Positions 24,895 through 35,425 of a DNA stretch of 64,000 nucleotides are shown piece by piece. The stretch's first letter is position 1, and every line of letters starts with the position of its first letter. The DNA comes from Epiperipatus broadwayi (Eukaryota > Onychophora > Udeonychophora > Euonychophora > Peripatidae), in contig JAQFVV010000017.1 in NCBI GenBank assembly GCA_028023455.1, positions 3,874,098-3,938,097 on the forward strand, written 5' to 3'. Below the pieces are notes generated by a model, which was not told the origin of the DNA, did no database searches, and saw nothing but the letters and a program-made list of their open reading frames with translations. The translations under genes were made by a program, and so were the position numbers.

Positions 24895-25497
24895 ATTTAG
24901 AAATTTGCATCTTTGTGAATATGAAGCAGACAGAAAAGAAAATCTGAATAATTTTATTAAAGATTTGATGAAAGCAGGTAATTCCATAATAAAATAAATA
25001 GTGTTGTACCATGTGTTCAACTTCCTAGAATTACTATTCCTTACATTTCCAAAATATCTAACAAATTAACTAAAGCATTATTTAATAAGTTTAAAATTGG
25101 ATTTAGAACCCCTCCTAATTCTAATAGATTGATCAACAACTCAAAAAATCATATTGATCATTCATTCACCCCACATGTAGTTTATTCCATTTCATGTCCT
25201 CAAGAAAAATGTCTTGCTGTATATTATGGTGAAACTAAAGCTACTGTTAATACTAGGCTTGCTCAACACATTTACACTTACAAGAGATCTCAGAAGAACA
25301 ACAATATATCTTCTGTATTTTTGTAGCATTCCATGAAATCTGGACACAATTTTATTCCTTCCAACCTGTAATTTTGTGCACTGAATCAAATGATCATAAG
25401 AGGAAAATAAAAGAAGCATTCTATATTAATGGAAATATTAATGCTATAAATAGAAAAGACACTTGCTTTGATATATCGAAGAAATGGTCCACGTAAC
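24895..25497 (+). pseudogene. Penelope-like element, type 1: C-terminal GIY-YIG endonuclease
   Basis: The stop-free stretch 24982-25323 encodes the end of the RT/linker (KISNKLTKALFNKFKIGFRT, then PPNSNRLINN) and the GIY-YIG module: VVYSISC at about 25180, then the YYGE equivalent of YIG at 25222, then NTRLAQH containing the conserved Arg. After a stop and shift at about 25324, the C-terminus continues to 25497 (KIKEAFYI, AINRKDTCFDISKKW). PLEs use this domain to nick target DNA. The upstream RT proper is missing, and only a short segment (NLNNFIKDLMKAG) precedes. Homologues lie at 59152 and 61037. Confidence 0.85.
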
Positions 25498-25529
25498 ACG
25501 TGCTAATTTTATATATCTTTGTATATATT

Positions 25530-25580
25530 TTATTATGTATTTTTATGAAAGCTATGATTATGAGGCATGGATCCTCGAAA
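25530..25580 (+). ncRNA. Conserved hairpin after type-1 PLE ORF, followed by GAAAA
   Basis: GCTATGATTATGAGG, loop CATGGAT, CCTCGAAAA. The same GCTATGATTAT start and a hairpin of different sequence but retained pairing occur after the other PLE ORFs (58868 region minus strand, 61352). It resembles a decayed hammerhead half but lacks CTGATGA, so I call only a conserved structure. Confidence 0.4.
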
Positions 25581-25659
25581 ACATTTAGCATATTTTTATT
25601 ATATTTATTTATAACTTCATTTTTAAGTTAATATTTTTTAAAAAAATGTTAAGTAAAAG

Positions 25660-25840
25660 CTGATAAAGGCATTTTTATATTTATTAATTGGGATTAATTT
25701 GTCTATTAGATGGACCCACATAGCTTTTCAAGCACGGTAAACATAGAATTTTACAAACACACTGATATTTCAAAAGTACTCTGTCTTTAGGTTTATGGAA
25801 AAATCACCAATTTTTTTTTGCTAATGGAAAAAATAATCTT
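25660..25840 (-). pseudogene. Type-2 PLE GIY-YIG fragment (inverted arm)
   Basis: Reverse complement of part of the sequence at 26060-26340: it reads KYKNAF and an upstream KAMWVHLIDKLI block matching the plus-strand copy. The pair forms an inverted repeat with an AT-rich spacer (25850-26050). Confidence 0.65.
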
Positions 25841-26112
25841 TGTATTAAAATAAAATATTGTTTTACTGAATTGATCAGTGGATTCCTTTAATATAAGGTA
25901 AAACCACTCTTATAACTAGTAAAATCACACAACAATTTTTCTTTATATATGCAAAATCTTTCGAAAGTTTTTTATACAATGATTTTCCCTTACATAAAAA
26001 AAAGTTACTGATAAAATCAGTAGAAGATTATATAATTTTTAACATAAAATCTGATTTTTCTCATAAACCTAAAGACAGAGTACTTTTGGAATACCAGGGT
26101 AATTATGAAATT

Positions 26113-26216
26113 AACCTACCAACATCACATGATCACCATTTCTTATGCTTGCTCATAACTGTTATTAAAACAGGCAAAACTGAGTGGCACTACTGTATAA
26201 GAGTTTTGCCTCTTTT
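26113..26216 (+). mobile_element. Miniature A element (104 bp) with 12-bp target duplication
   Basis: Left end AACCTACCAACATCACATGA and right end GTTTTGCCTCTTTT, flanked by perfect AATTATGAAATT at 26101-26112 and 26217-26228. It keeps the outer arms and has lost the ribozyme apex. The PLE reading frame is continuous if the insert and one duplicate are ignored. Confidence 0.9.
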
Positions 26217-26624
26217 AATTATGAAATTCCATGTTTCCAGTGCTTGAAAAGCTACGTAGTTCAGTCTAACAGATGAATTAATGCCAAAATTAAGGAACAT
26301 AAAAATGCCTTTAATCATAAGTTAAGTGCATCAGCTTTTACTTCACATTTTTTAGAAATTGATCACACATCTGATTTTGATAATGTTAAAATACTTACTA
26401 ATTTGGAAATTTTGATTTGAGAACCACGAAGGAATAGATTGAAATATAAAAAAGACCTTCTGGTTTAAATAGAGCTGATAAAAAAACAACATATTCCAGC
26501 TTTATGGAGATCACTTATTTTATCTTTTTCTTCTAATATAAAATTTAAAACAATTAATGGAAAAACTAAAGAAAATAAACATTTTGTTAACCCACATCTA
26601 CTGAACACTCAACTACTTCATGCT

Positions 26625-26729
26625 GTCTTGCATTGCTGGTCAAGAGGTCAGCGCGACTACCTCGCACTTGCAGGCAGTTGCCAGGTTGCAGGTTCGTGTC
26701 CCGGCCGATGCTATGACACTTAAAAAAAA
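26625..26729 (+). mobile_element. tRNA-derived SINE, copy 3, with 13-bp target duplication
   Basis: A box TGGTCAAGAGG at 26638-26648, B box GGTTCGTGTCC at 26691-26701, tail CTATGACACTT and A9. Flanks are ACTACTTCATGCT and ACTACGTCATGCT, one mismatch. It sits within the type-2 PLE remains. Confidence 0.85.
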
Positions 26730-26904
26730 ACTACGTCATGCTCAATCTTATTCTTCACCTTGCACTCAATCTCTTTACTATTTGAAGTTTAATGGCTTTT
26801 CTTTGAAAAGTTAACCTTGACAATGGTGGATTTGGGAGGCAATCAAAAATAACACACAGTTTAACCCAAAAACTACTTTATTTATATATATCCATTTTTC
26901 TAGA

Positions 26905-27067
26905 TTATATATATATCATCAACCATTATCAATCCACTGCAAGATAAAAGTCTCTCCAAGCTTAATCCATCTCCTCCGATCTTTAGCTTCTCTTCTCCAC
27001 ATCACCCCTGCACACTTTCTTATTTCATCCATCCATCTCACAGTGGTCTCTTTCTGGATCTTTTTGG

Positions 27068-27108
<41 letters not shown>

Positions 27109-27110
27109 CA
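26905..27110 (-). mobile_element. RTE-type LINE 3' end followed by (TA)n
   Basis: The minus strand reads TTVRWMDEIRKCAGVMWRRE, then AKDRRRW and ETFILQWIDNG, the C-terminus of the RTE element. It is joined to a (TA)n run at 27072-27108, which cuts it off upstream. The 83-codon frame here is a remnant, not a gene. Confidence 0.8.
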
Positions 27111-28975
27111 ATATCTCTTCCCATTAGATTTATTTGTAAAAAATTGTATTTTGTCATTTATTTCATGCAAGTTGATATTTTTTGATGTTTATTAGTTAGT
27201 AAGTATTTTAGAATGTTTATTTTAAAGTATTATAATAAATTATAAATAAATATTGAAGGATAATTTAATCATAATCCAAATTTTAATTAAAATAAATTGA
27301 GTTACATTATTTCTACATGTGTGAATTTAGTTATAATATTAAATAAAGATGCATATCTTTGGGAGTTTATTTTGCTAATGCTAAGTATTTATATAATTTT
27401 GTTTAATTTATTTGTAAAATATTTTTTGCTTAATCTTTGAAGTTCTAATTATTACTTTTGAAGGTGCATTGTTGAAGGTGTGTGCACTAATCTACAAAAT
27501 TTCTATGAAGGCAAATACTATATGATATGGCATTTATTCTAGGACTATTATAACAATTCTTACATAGACATAAGGAGGAAAAATATGGTAATATGTAATA
27601 TAAAATTTTTACTTATTTCTTAAACCAGCTGCTGAAAACTTTAGGCATTTTCTTCATTCAAAAGGGTTCTAAATGGTGGAATTTCAACATGTCTGGCTGA
27701 AGAGACCAATAACGGTAGGAAGGGATCTGATCACTTAATCCTTTCCATAGCTATGTATTCACTGAGATTCCATCTGCACTCGGCAAAAGAGTCATCTTCG
27801 TAGCAATAATTTTATATAATAAAATTTTTCAAAAAATTTTAATAAAAAATTCATTCTGCCTCAATTAAAATCAAGCCTACTACTCTGAAGAAAGCCCTAG
27901 AAAACAGTTGTCTACTTCTCTGCTTATTAATTAATCCTGGAATTCCAAGAAATCTTGCATCATTTTGTTAAAAGCCCAACAACAGTAAGCATGTGGCAAG
28001 GTCAAGTCATTTTCTTAATAAAATATTTTGATTGCCTTGAAATATTTAAACTTCACTACACAAGAAAACCAAGATAAAGAACTTTATATATAGACATTTA
28101 AATTTTGGACTTTAGTGAATTTTAATAAAAGCTCAAATGATTTTTTATGTATTATTATTGGGTTTTTTTTAATATTTAGAATCCCTAAAGAAGCTGTTAT
28201 TAAGCCAGGTAATCTAATTTTGAATCTAATATTTTATATGTGCACATACCCAATTATAGCATGTGCTTGAGAGAATGGATAGCTAGATAGCCCACACTTA
28301 TATATGTCTTTCCTTTTATAGCAAGACAAACCAAAGTATTAGTAATTACTGAGTTAATAAAACTAAAGGGGTAGCTTACAATATCCTTTTATTTGGTTTT
28401 TCTCTATTTAGCCCTTATGTGGATTATGAGAAAACATTTTGATGTTTATTTTAATCCTCGCTTGTAAATAACTTTATAAACCAATATTAATATTAAACAA
28501 ATATTGATATTAAGTAATCAAAGTTATTAACGTTTAACCAATTTATCCTTTATTTTTCATGTTACAAATTCTTGTAAATAAAATATGGATGATTTCTTAT
28601 TCATTTATTTTGTATTTGTTTTGTTTATCTATATTCACTTATTAAAACTGATTTCAATCATATGTCAGGCTTAAATAAATATTTTAAGTATCTTAAGATT
28701 ATAGATTAATTAATTATTAGAATATATTTTGAAATTAATAAAATTGCCCTTTCATTTCTTAATATGTTGTTATCGAGCCTCTTTTTCACATCTATTCATT
28801 TACGTAGAGATAAAATAGTTAAATGTTCATAAAAGTATCATTATTTATGCAAAGAATTTTATTATAGATTATAATCAATTTCATATTTTTAAACATATCT
28901 TCATACTGTTATAAATTGTTGCCAAATCTGTGGGGTTATTGAATAAAAACTCTTCACACCTTTCATACCATTATA
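27110..28975. other. Non-coding, nothing recognised
   Basis: AT-rich; no gene or repeat family identified. Confidence 0.45.
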
Positions 28976-29026
28976 ATATATATATAAGCTTCTAGAAAAA
29001 TGGATATGCTTATGTACATATGTATA

Positions 29027-29060
<34 letters not shown>

Positions 29061-29087
29061 TATACTTTTTTATAATATACTTTTTTA

Positions 29088-29126
<39 letters not shown>

Positions 29127-29290
29127 CTTGCAAAATGGTTATGCATTTTGAATCCTACAAGACAACAAAGACCATTCTTTCAAGCAGCAATTTATCCCCT
29201 TATAAAAGAATCCTATTTTTAACAAGATTATTCAACATCTTTATTATATCAATTTATTTACTTTATGGTCAGTTTGCGCCTCCCATCAAT
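28975..29290 (-). repeat. (TA)n-rich hairpin region and repeat shared with 20690
   Basis: 29030-29120 is mostly (TA)n broken by short words, with GCTTCTAGAAAAATGGATATG before it. 29128-29290 is the reverse complement of the 20690-20830 repeat (GCAAAATGGTTATGCATTTTG end, TTATAAAAGAATCCTATTTT core). Confidence 0.65.
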
Positions 29291-30350
29291 TTAAATCAAC
29301 TTGAAAAATCAAATCAGGAACTTTGTAGTCCAAGACTCGTCATTTTTACCCTTAAGTGTATCAGAAACTTTTTCAATAGGTAACTTCTTATTGTGTCCTG
29401 ACAACATCTTAGTATATTTTAAATATTTTTTATAAATATTATATATGAATTTCTGACAGAATTTGTGAGTTTATTAAGTATTTATAGTTAAGACAATGCT
29501 TATGTCACAAAAAAGCCAGCAATAAAATTTTCTTTAATGTATATCTTGACTATACTTATGGTTTCTCTTTACATTGACAGTTATTATCAGATATAAATGG
29601 TCACCAACTGTGACTTTGTATATTGGTTAATGATGTTTATTTATTATCAGCACAGTGAAATATTGAAGCTCATTCTTTGTTTGTAAACAGAGGATTTCCT
29701 TTGGAAAATCTAATTCTTAAAGCTTGTAGTAGTAACAAAATCACAAAGAGTCTTTATCATTATTCAACTATTAGAATTGGTTGAGGTTTATTAAATAGTA
29801 AATTAATAATTGCATCATTCCATATTTCCTAAAATGTAAGCTTGTTGTTAAGACATGTAGAGGACCCTACTATCGCATTTTTACATGCACATTCTTGAAG
29901 TTGCAGCCTTAGTAAATATTACTAAATCCATATTATAAAATGACTTTACTGTGTTAAGATAAATTCTGTAAATTTATGTAACCATGTTATTCATTTGCAT
30001 TTCTTTAAAAGGTGAATCAGATTAAAACGATAAAAAAACTGTGGAATATACAAAAAAATCACTCTTTTAATTTTAATATATTTTTATTGTTTGAATCACA
30101 AATAATTGAATATCAAATATCTCACCAAACAAGGACATAGTAAAGTTTATATTCAAAAATTAAAAATAAGATTGTATTGGGATTTTTTTTTTGCAATGCT
30201 TGTTTTCTTTTACTGAATTCATAAATATTTAAAACTAAATTAACAACATTTTGACCATTTTAATATGACCATTATTAAGACATCTATAATATATGCAAAA
30301 TGAAAGGATGAAAATTCATCTTGATTCTTATCTAAAATTAAATAATAATA
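29290..30350. other. Non-coding, nothing recognised
   Basis: No supported feature. Confidence 0.45.
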
Positions 30351-30354
30351 AAGA

Positions 30355-30650
30355 ATAATAATATAATATTAATATCATTTATGTTCTTTATTACTTTTTA
30401 CAATGCTTTTTACAACGCACTATTGATGATTTCGATTATTCCAGCAATCATCTTCTAAACTATAATAAACACAATACAAATAAATGAATATAGATATACA
30501 TGTTCTGCATATTTGTATTCATACATTTGTGTTGTTTATTATAGTTCTGAAGAAAATTGCTGGGGCAATCTAAACCATCAATAGTGGTTTGTAAAAAGCA
30601 TTATAAAAAATAATAAAGACCATAAATAATATTAATAATATATGGATTTG
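30355..30650. repeat. Palindromic element, arms about 115 bp
   Basis: Arms 30358-30472 and 30530-30645 are reverse complements: TTTTTACAATGCTTTTTACA on the left mirrors TGTAAAAAGCATTATAAAAA on the right, and ACTATAATAAACACAA mirrors TTGTGTTGTTTATTATAGT. The spacer is about 55 bp. It is non-coding and MITE-like. Confidence 0.85.
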
Positions 30651-30687
30651 GCAATGCAATAAGAAAGATAAAATTATAATACTCCAT

Positions 30688-30688
30688 A

Positions 30689-30738
<50 letters not shown>

Positions 30739-30760
30739 CAACAACAACAACAACAACGAA
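30688..30760 (+). repeat. (AAT)n then (AAC)n microsatellite
   Basis: About fifteen AAT units are followed by six AAC units. Confidence 0.95.
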
Positions 30761-31990
30761 ATAAAATTTAAAATTAAATATTTTTTTAAAAAAATGGATA
30801 TTAATTTGTTTTAAATTTTAATGTAAAAAAAATTATTATTTTTAATATGAAAAGTAGATATTATTATTTCTAATTTTAACTAGGTATAATATGGAATTTT
30901 TATGTGTTTCGTGTTTTAATATATATATATGTAGGTATCTTTACAATAGCTATATAAAAGTAGTCGAAACATCAGTAATTTATGTAAAAACGTTGTTATG
31001 AATTCAATAAAATAGTACAAGCTATGAAAAGAAAATTATGGATGAAAAAGTATTTATGAATTTAAAGAATTGGATTGCATCTGGAAAGAAAATCGGATGG
31101 TTGGATTTTTTGTTTTTATATCAAGAAAATGCAAATTGTAATTTATATAACTTGTAAGCGTTCATAGTGTGTGTCACATTCAATGGTATACAAAATTTAT
31201 TCTAAGTTTTTATTGCTGAATGCCAACAGGATTATAATCAAATTGATTAAATGTGAGTTGGTAGATAGATTTTTAAATCGCATATAAAGTTCCACTTTTC
31301 GCCATTTAAAATTAAAAAAAAATTAAAATCCTAATTCTATTTAACCTAACCTCAAAACCAAAAATATAAAACATCTTCTCTTTAATTTATATATTTTGCT
31401 TACATAAATGATGTGGACAAAAGTCTTTTTATATAATATTTGTATCCATATTTTTACTTCCAAGCGAAAGATTTTAGACAATATATTTAAGATGACTTTT
31501 AACAATGAAAAATGACAACCATAATGTTTCATCTTTAATTTAGCGAAGTTTCCATGGGAGAGACACATTTTGTGAAAAGAAACGTTTCAAAAATTAAAGT
31601 GAATAAGGGAAAAAATTTTAAAACTGCACAAAGAACAAAGATTTATTTCTTGTTTAATAGGTCTCGACTTTTACAGCAAAAAAATTGACTCAATCGCTCT
31701 ATTTTTCAACTATTTTTCATCAACAATTATTCATCACGTTGAATAGATATACTTCGAAGACAACAGTTTTGATAAAGAACAGACGAAACGAACATTTATT
31801 AATGTGCTTTTGCTTACATAAACCGCTTCGTATTTCCGTCGTTTAGCAAACAAAGTCTAATTAACGAAGCAAACAAATCAATCCGCCCCTACAAGTCTTA
31901 TTTTCAAAAATAAAATAAACGAAAAACAATTGATGCATTTACGTAAAGTGTTTATATTTAAAATTTATTGACTGTAAATGTTAACTATTA
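30760..31990. other. Non-coding, nothing recognised
   Basis: 31650-31920 is slightly less AT-rich with several CG dinucleotides, but I find no exon. Confidence 0.4.
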
Positions 31991-31996
31991 GATAAT

Positions 31997-32330
31997 TTAT
32001 TTATCTAAAATATACTGTATATCCGAAAAATAACTTATTATAAATAGAGAAAGATTTCCAGAGTTTGTGCTCCCATCCCCCAAAAAGCTTTCGCGTATCC
32101 GCGTTTTTATAAAATTCCTTTCTTCTATAAGTTTTTGCATGTTCTCAAGCCAACTTTTTCTAATTCTGCCTCTTTTCAGCCGTTTCCTTACCAAATGCGA
32201 ATTGGCCACTCACTGTTCGTGAGATATGTTGACTTTAGAAGTTTTGCTTCTGCAATGTAACCCCAGGATCTCCTTCGTTTCAACTTTATCTAATCTGGAA
32301 ATGCCAGCCGTTTTAAAAAGCTATACTTAC
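31997..32330 (-). pseudogene. Possible LINE C-terminal relic
   Basis: A 70-codon frame (32209-31997) reads KRLKRGRIRKSWLENMQKLI then EERNFIKTRIRE. An RGRxRKSWLEN-type segment followed by a charged helix resembles the extreme C-terminus of many LINE reverse transcriptases. No other LINE motif is near, so the call is weak. A GCGGTAAGT word just upstream on the same strand could be a splice donor by chance. Confidence 0.35.
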
Positions 32331-32509
32331 CGCACACACACACACCACCACCCCCCAATCGCAATGTTTTAAATATATATTTAGATAGAACCCATGTTTC
32401 CAATTGTAGATGAAAATAGTTTTTCTGATTGATTTAAAAATTGTAAAATATATTTAAAATAAAAATATGTTTTTAAATAAATCACCAATAGTTTTATTCA
32501 TTATTTTAG

Positions 32510-33035
32510 AATAAAGGTCTCTACAAGGTAAATCAATTTTATCTGATCCATAACTTCTTTTTTCTATAGCTCACCAACAAATTGTCTTATTTCATTCATC
32601 CATCTTATACATGGTCGCTTTTTAGGTCTTACAACTTGTTATGATCAAGCTTAAGATGCCAAATGTTTAAGTATTATCTTATCTAACAGTATATTCAGTC
32701 TAGATACATTTTGATTTGTAAATTTTTGAATGATTTCGTCACTTACTTGTCCTTTGCTATACCTTGTTTTCAATCTCTTTTCACTACTCCCTGTATACAT
32801 TTCTCTATCTACCGTGTGGTGGTTCAAGGTTTCTTTATTTTATTTTATTACACATTCAAGTCTCCAGTCCATAAATAAAAAATAGAAAAACATATCTATT
32901 AACATCTTCTATTCCAAACACAAATATTTTATTTTAATATCAAGCTAATTTTATTAAAAGCACTCCATTAAAGTTTAATTCTATGATGAATTTCTTCCAT
33001 TATGTTTTCATCTGTATTAAATCAAGGTGCTTGTA
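32510..33035 (-). pseudogene. RTE-type LINE C-terminus, truncated by an A element
   Basis: Minus-strand fragments VNSYKHL, IELNFNGVLLIKLA, the YGLET block and EIENKV align with the better preserved copy at 38156-37700. Coding stops abruptly at about 33040, where A-element sequence begins. Confidence 0.7.
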
Positions 33036-33040
33036 GTTTA

Positions 33041-33421
33041 AAGCTAAGGCAAAACTCTCCATATAGTAGGCTCTTTTAGTGCATGCCAGAGTAATCAATG
33101 GATGCAAGAAGGTTTACACATAAAATCCCTATCTAGATCTTACTCATCCAATATCTCCAGACTAGTTTATACCTTATGGAACTGATTAATGAGAAACATT
33201 GGATTTGAGAGCACTATGCCTAGATCTTAGAATCTAATGCAACTCTCCAGCAACCACCTTTTACTTTTTTAGTTAACTAGATATAGATTTTATGCATACA
33301 CCTTATATAATCCATTGATTAATTCATTGATTACTCTGGTTTTCCATAAATAGCACTACTGTATGGAGAGTTTTGCCTCCATTTTAACAGCTTATGTAAG
33401 CATGGGGGGATCATGTGATGT
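33041..33421 (-). mobile_element. A element copy A2 (two inverted arms)
   Basis: The left arm, beginning AGGCAAAACTCTCCATA, is in minus orientation with a decayed ribozyme core (TTAATCAG in place of CTGATGA, near 33185). The right arm is in plus orientation and ends GATCATGTGATGTT at about 33421. Confidence 0.8.
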
Positions 33422-33672
33422 TTGTGGTTAATACCAATCCTGCCCAAGAAATGGTAGTGACTATAGTTATTAAAAACCAAAGGATATTAAAATGCATAGA
33501 CACTGAACTGGTTTCAAATCTATATGACTAAGTATAAGATGATCATGTGGTGTTTAATGGTTAATACCAATCCTGCTCAAGAAGTGGTAGTGACTATAGT
33601 TATTAAAAATCAAAGGTTACCAAAATGCATACATACTGAACTGTTTTCAAATCTATATGACTATATCAGTGA
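33409..33672 (+). repeat. Tandem duplication of 132 bp at the edge of A2
   Basis: GATCATGTGATGTTTGTGG at 33409 and GATCATGTGGTGTTTAATGG at 33541 start two units that also share CCAATCCTGC and TGGTAGTGACTATAGTTATT. Confidence 0.9.
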
Positions 33673-33734
33673 ATGAACTTGGATTGAAAACATAACAATT
33701 TTATGGTTAATAAAAACGTAAAAGGTGGCTGCTG

Positions 33735-33985
33735 GGGGGTTGTATTAGATTCTAAGATCATGATGCAGTGCTCTCAAATACAAGACTCCTTACTGATGAA
33801 AGCCATAAGCTAGGAAACTCTAGTCTTTGGATATTGGATGAGTAGACACTAGATAACAATTTTATGCACAAACCTTCTTGCATTCTCTGGTTTGCATGGG
33901 TGGGATTACTGTATGAAGAGTTTTGCCTCTGTTTTAACAACTTGTGTAAGCATAGGAAATGGGGTTCATGTGACCATTGCAGTTT
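33735..33985 (+). mobile_element. A element copy A3 with ribozyme motif
   Basis: Shares AAGATC, GCAGTGCTCTCAAAT, ATATTGGATGAGTAG, ATTTTATGCACAAACCTTCT and the outer arm GTTTTGCCTCTGTTTTAAC. It contains a full CTGATGA core. Confidence 0.85.
33786..33832 (+). ncRNA. Hammerhead-like motif (A3)
   Basis: CTGATGA at 33793-33799, stem II AGC/GCT, GAAA at 33814-33817, stem III with a CT insertion (ACTC/TAGT) and GTC. One extra G lies before GAAA and stem I has two mismatches, so probably impaired. Confidence 0.5.
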
Positions 33986-34615
33986 ATTTAGTTGTTTTAG
34001 CAAGCAAAATTTTGCTAAAGTTATCCTCATATCATAGTAATGGGGGTTGGTGCAGAATCATTTATAAAATATAAGTAATTAATATGATTTCTTTAAAAAT
34101 AAATTATGATGAAGTTTTGAAATTGAAGTTTTTTTAAGAGAGCGATTGAGTTTTAAAAAATCTTCATTTACAGATAAATTAAACATGATAAAAATAAATA
34201 ATTGAATTATTTTATTACATGGATGTTCATAAAAAAGAGTACCGGAAATGAGAGTGTTGACCATGATCCATGAACCCTGATATTCAAAATCTAAAACCAT
34301 ATCACTGCACCAAAACACAGGGAGATGCTCCTTTTGAGACAAGTGGTATTTTTAAATCAATTCCATGAAAATGATTTGTGTTTATAAACATTCTTTTTGC
34401 AAATAAAGAAAATGATATTCCTAGTAAAATGGCTTGCAACAACATTTACAATGGCACTCATTTTGCTAAAACATTAAAAGTGAACCTACATCATTGAGTA
34501 GAAATAATTAAAGAAATTTTTTTAGAAAAATATTTGCTATTGACTATTATTTCCAGTAGCCAAATTTCTTATGTATTAACATGTAGTAAAGCATTTGATT
34601 ATTATTAACTAAATT
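33985..34615. other. Non-coding, nothing recognised
   Basis: Frames of 87 and 90 codons on the minus strand have no recognisable content; the one at 33758-34030 overlaps A3 antisense. Confidence 0.45.
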
Positions 34616-34619
34616 ATAT

Positions 34620-34960
34620 AGTTATGAATATATATGTAATTAGAAGAGAGTTGAACTCAGACTTTCAAACTTCCTACAGCTATGCATTCCATCTTATACA
34701 ACTGATACACACACACACACACGTAAAAAAGATAAATGATCTTCAATATACATATTTTGTGCTGAACCAACCCTCATCAGTTGGTCCAGATCATCATCTC
34801 CCACATATATATATATATACACAATCAGTGCTCAATTTATATTAAGATAGCAAATCTTCAAACTTTAATAAACAAACTTCAATATTCCCCACCCTCTAAT
34901 ATTTCAGTCATCCATACTGACCTCTCACATATAGAATCGTAAATACTCAGAAGAGGGATG
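34620..34960 (-). mobile_element. B element arm (B1)
   Basis: Minus orientation. Family words are the TTTGCTATCTTAATATA block (reverse of 34838-34858), the hammerhead at 34738-34792 and the outer word GTTCAACTC near 34650. A (TA)n and a (CA)n tract interrupt it. Confidence 0.8.
34738..34792 (-). ncRNA. Hammerhead-like motif (B1)
   Basis: Reverse complement of 34774-34780 is CTGATGA. Stem I GGACCAA pairs toward TTGAAGATC and the outer GATC pairs with GATC. The GAAA is AAAA here, which would remove the essential G12. Confidence 0.55.
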
Positions 34961-35004
34961 TGCAGATTACAGACTGAATATATAATATTCAAGTATATGG
35001 TCTA

Positions 35005-35425
35005 TACTAAACTTTATGTAATTAGAAGGCACTTGAACTCAGACTTTCAAGCCCTCTACAGCTATGTACTTTACCTTATGCAACTGAAAAACATGACCAC
35101 ACACATGTGAAAAAGATATACTCTCTTCTATATGTCTTTAGTGCTGAACCAGCATTCATCAGTTGGTCCAGATCACCATCTCCCTCACATATATACAACC
35201 AGTGTTTAGGTTATATTAAAATAACAAAATTTTAAACTTTAATGCACAATACGTATATTGGAGATCATTTATCTTTTTCACATGTATGTGGCCATCAGTT
35301 ATATAAGATGGGATGCATAGCTGTAAGAAGCTTGAAAGTCTGAGTTTAAGTTTCTTTTAATTACATTTAGTATAGACAATATGCTTATATTTGAATATTG
35401 CATATTCATCCTGTATTCTGCCCAT
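35005..35425. mobile_element. B element with two inverted arms (B2, B3)
   Basis: The minus arm 35005-35240 carries a CTGATGA core (reverse of 35156-35162). The plus arm from 35241 keeps only the 3' half of the ribozyme (ATACGTATATTGGAGATC) and the outer arm. The arms meet head-to-head at 35240. Confidence 0.8.
35115..35174 (-). ncRNA. Hammerhead-like motif (B2)
   Basis: CTGATGA with stem II ATGCTG/CAGCAC; the GAAA position reads TAAA, and the distal part of stem I is changed. Confidence 0.45.

Larger units (their letters stand above)
26050..26800 (+). pseudogene. Type-2 PLE GIY-YIG endonuclease, interrupted by two insertions
   Basis: Plus-strand coding with GNYEI at the GIY position (just before 26113), CLKSYVVQSNR at the YIG position (near 26245), KIKEHKNAF with the conserved EH, SAFTSHFLEIDHTSDFDN near 26350, and a charged C-terminus to about 26620. 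It is split by a 104-bp A-family fragment between GIY and YIG and by a SINE near the C-terminus. Stops show it is dead. The sequence is clearly different from the type-1 PLE 600 bp upstream. Confidence 0.75.
23870..26910. mobile_element. Composite Penelope-like element region with inverted outer ends
   Basis: The outer ends are inverted: CCACCATTGTCAAGGTTAAC at 24050 is mirrored by GTTAACCTTGACAATGGTGG at 26811, and the sequence outside matches for roughly 90 bp. Inside, from left to right, are type-2 PLE coding on the minus strand (24720-24390), an A element, a palindrome, a type-1 PLE endonuclease on the plus strand (24895-25497), type-2 coding on the minus strand (25840-25660) and type-2 coding on the plus strand (26050-26800). 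Inverted, partly duplicated structures are characteristic of PLE insertions. Confidence 0.7.

Noticed and set aside
32320-32340. GCGGTAAGT on the minus strand as a splice donor
   Set aside because: No coding exon precedes it; a nine-base match alone is not evidence.
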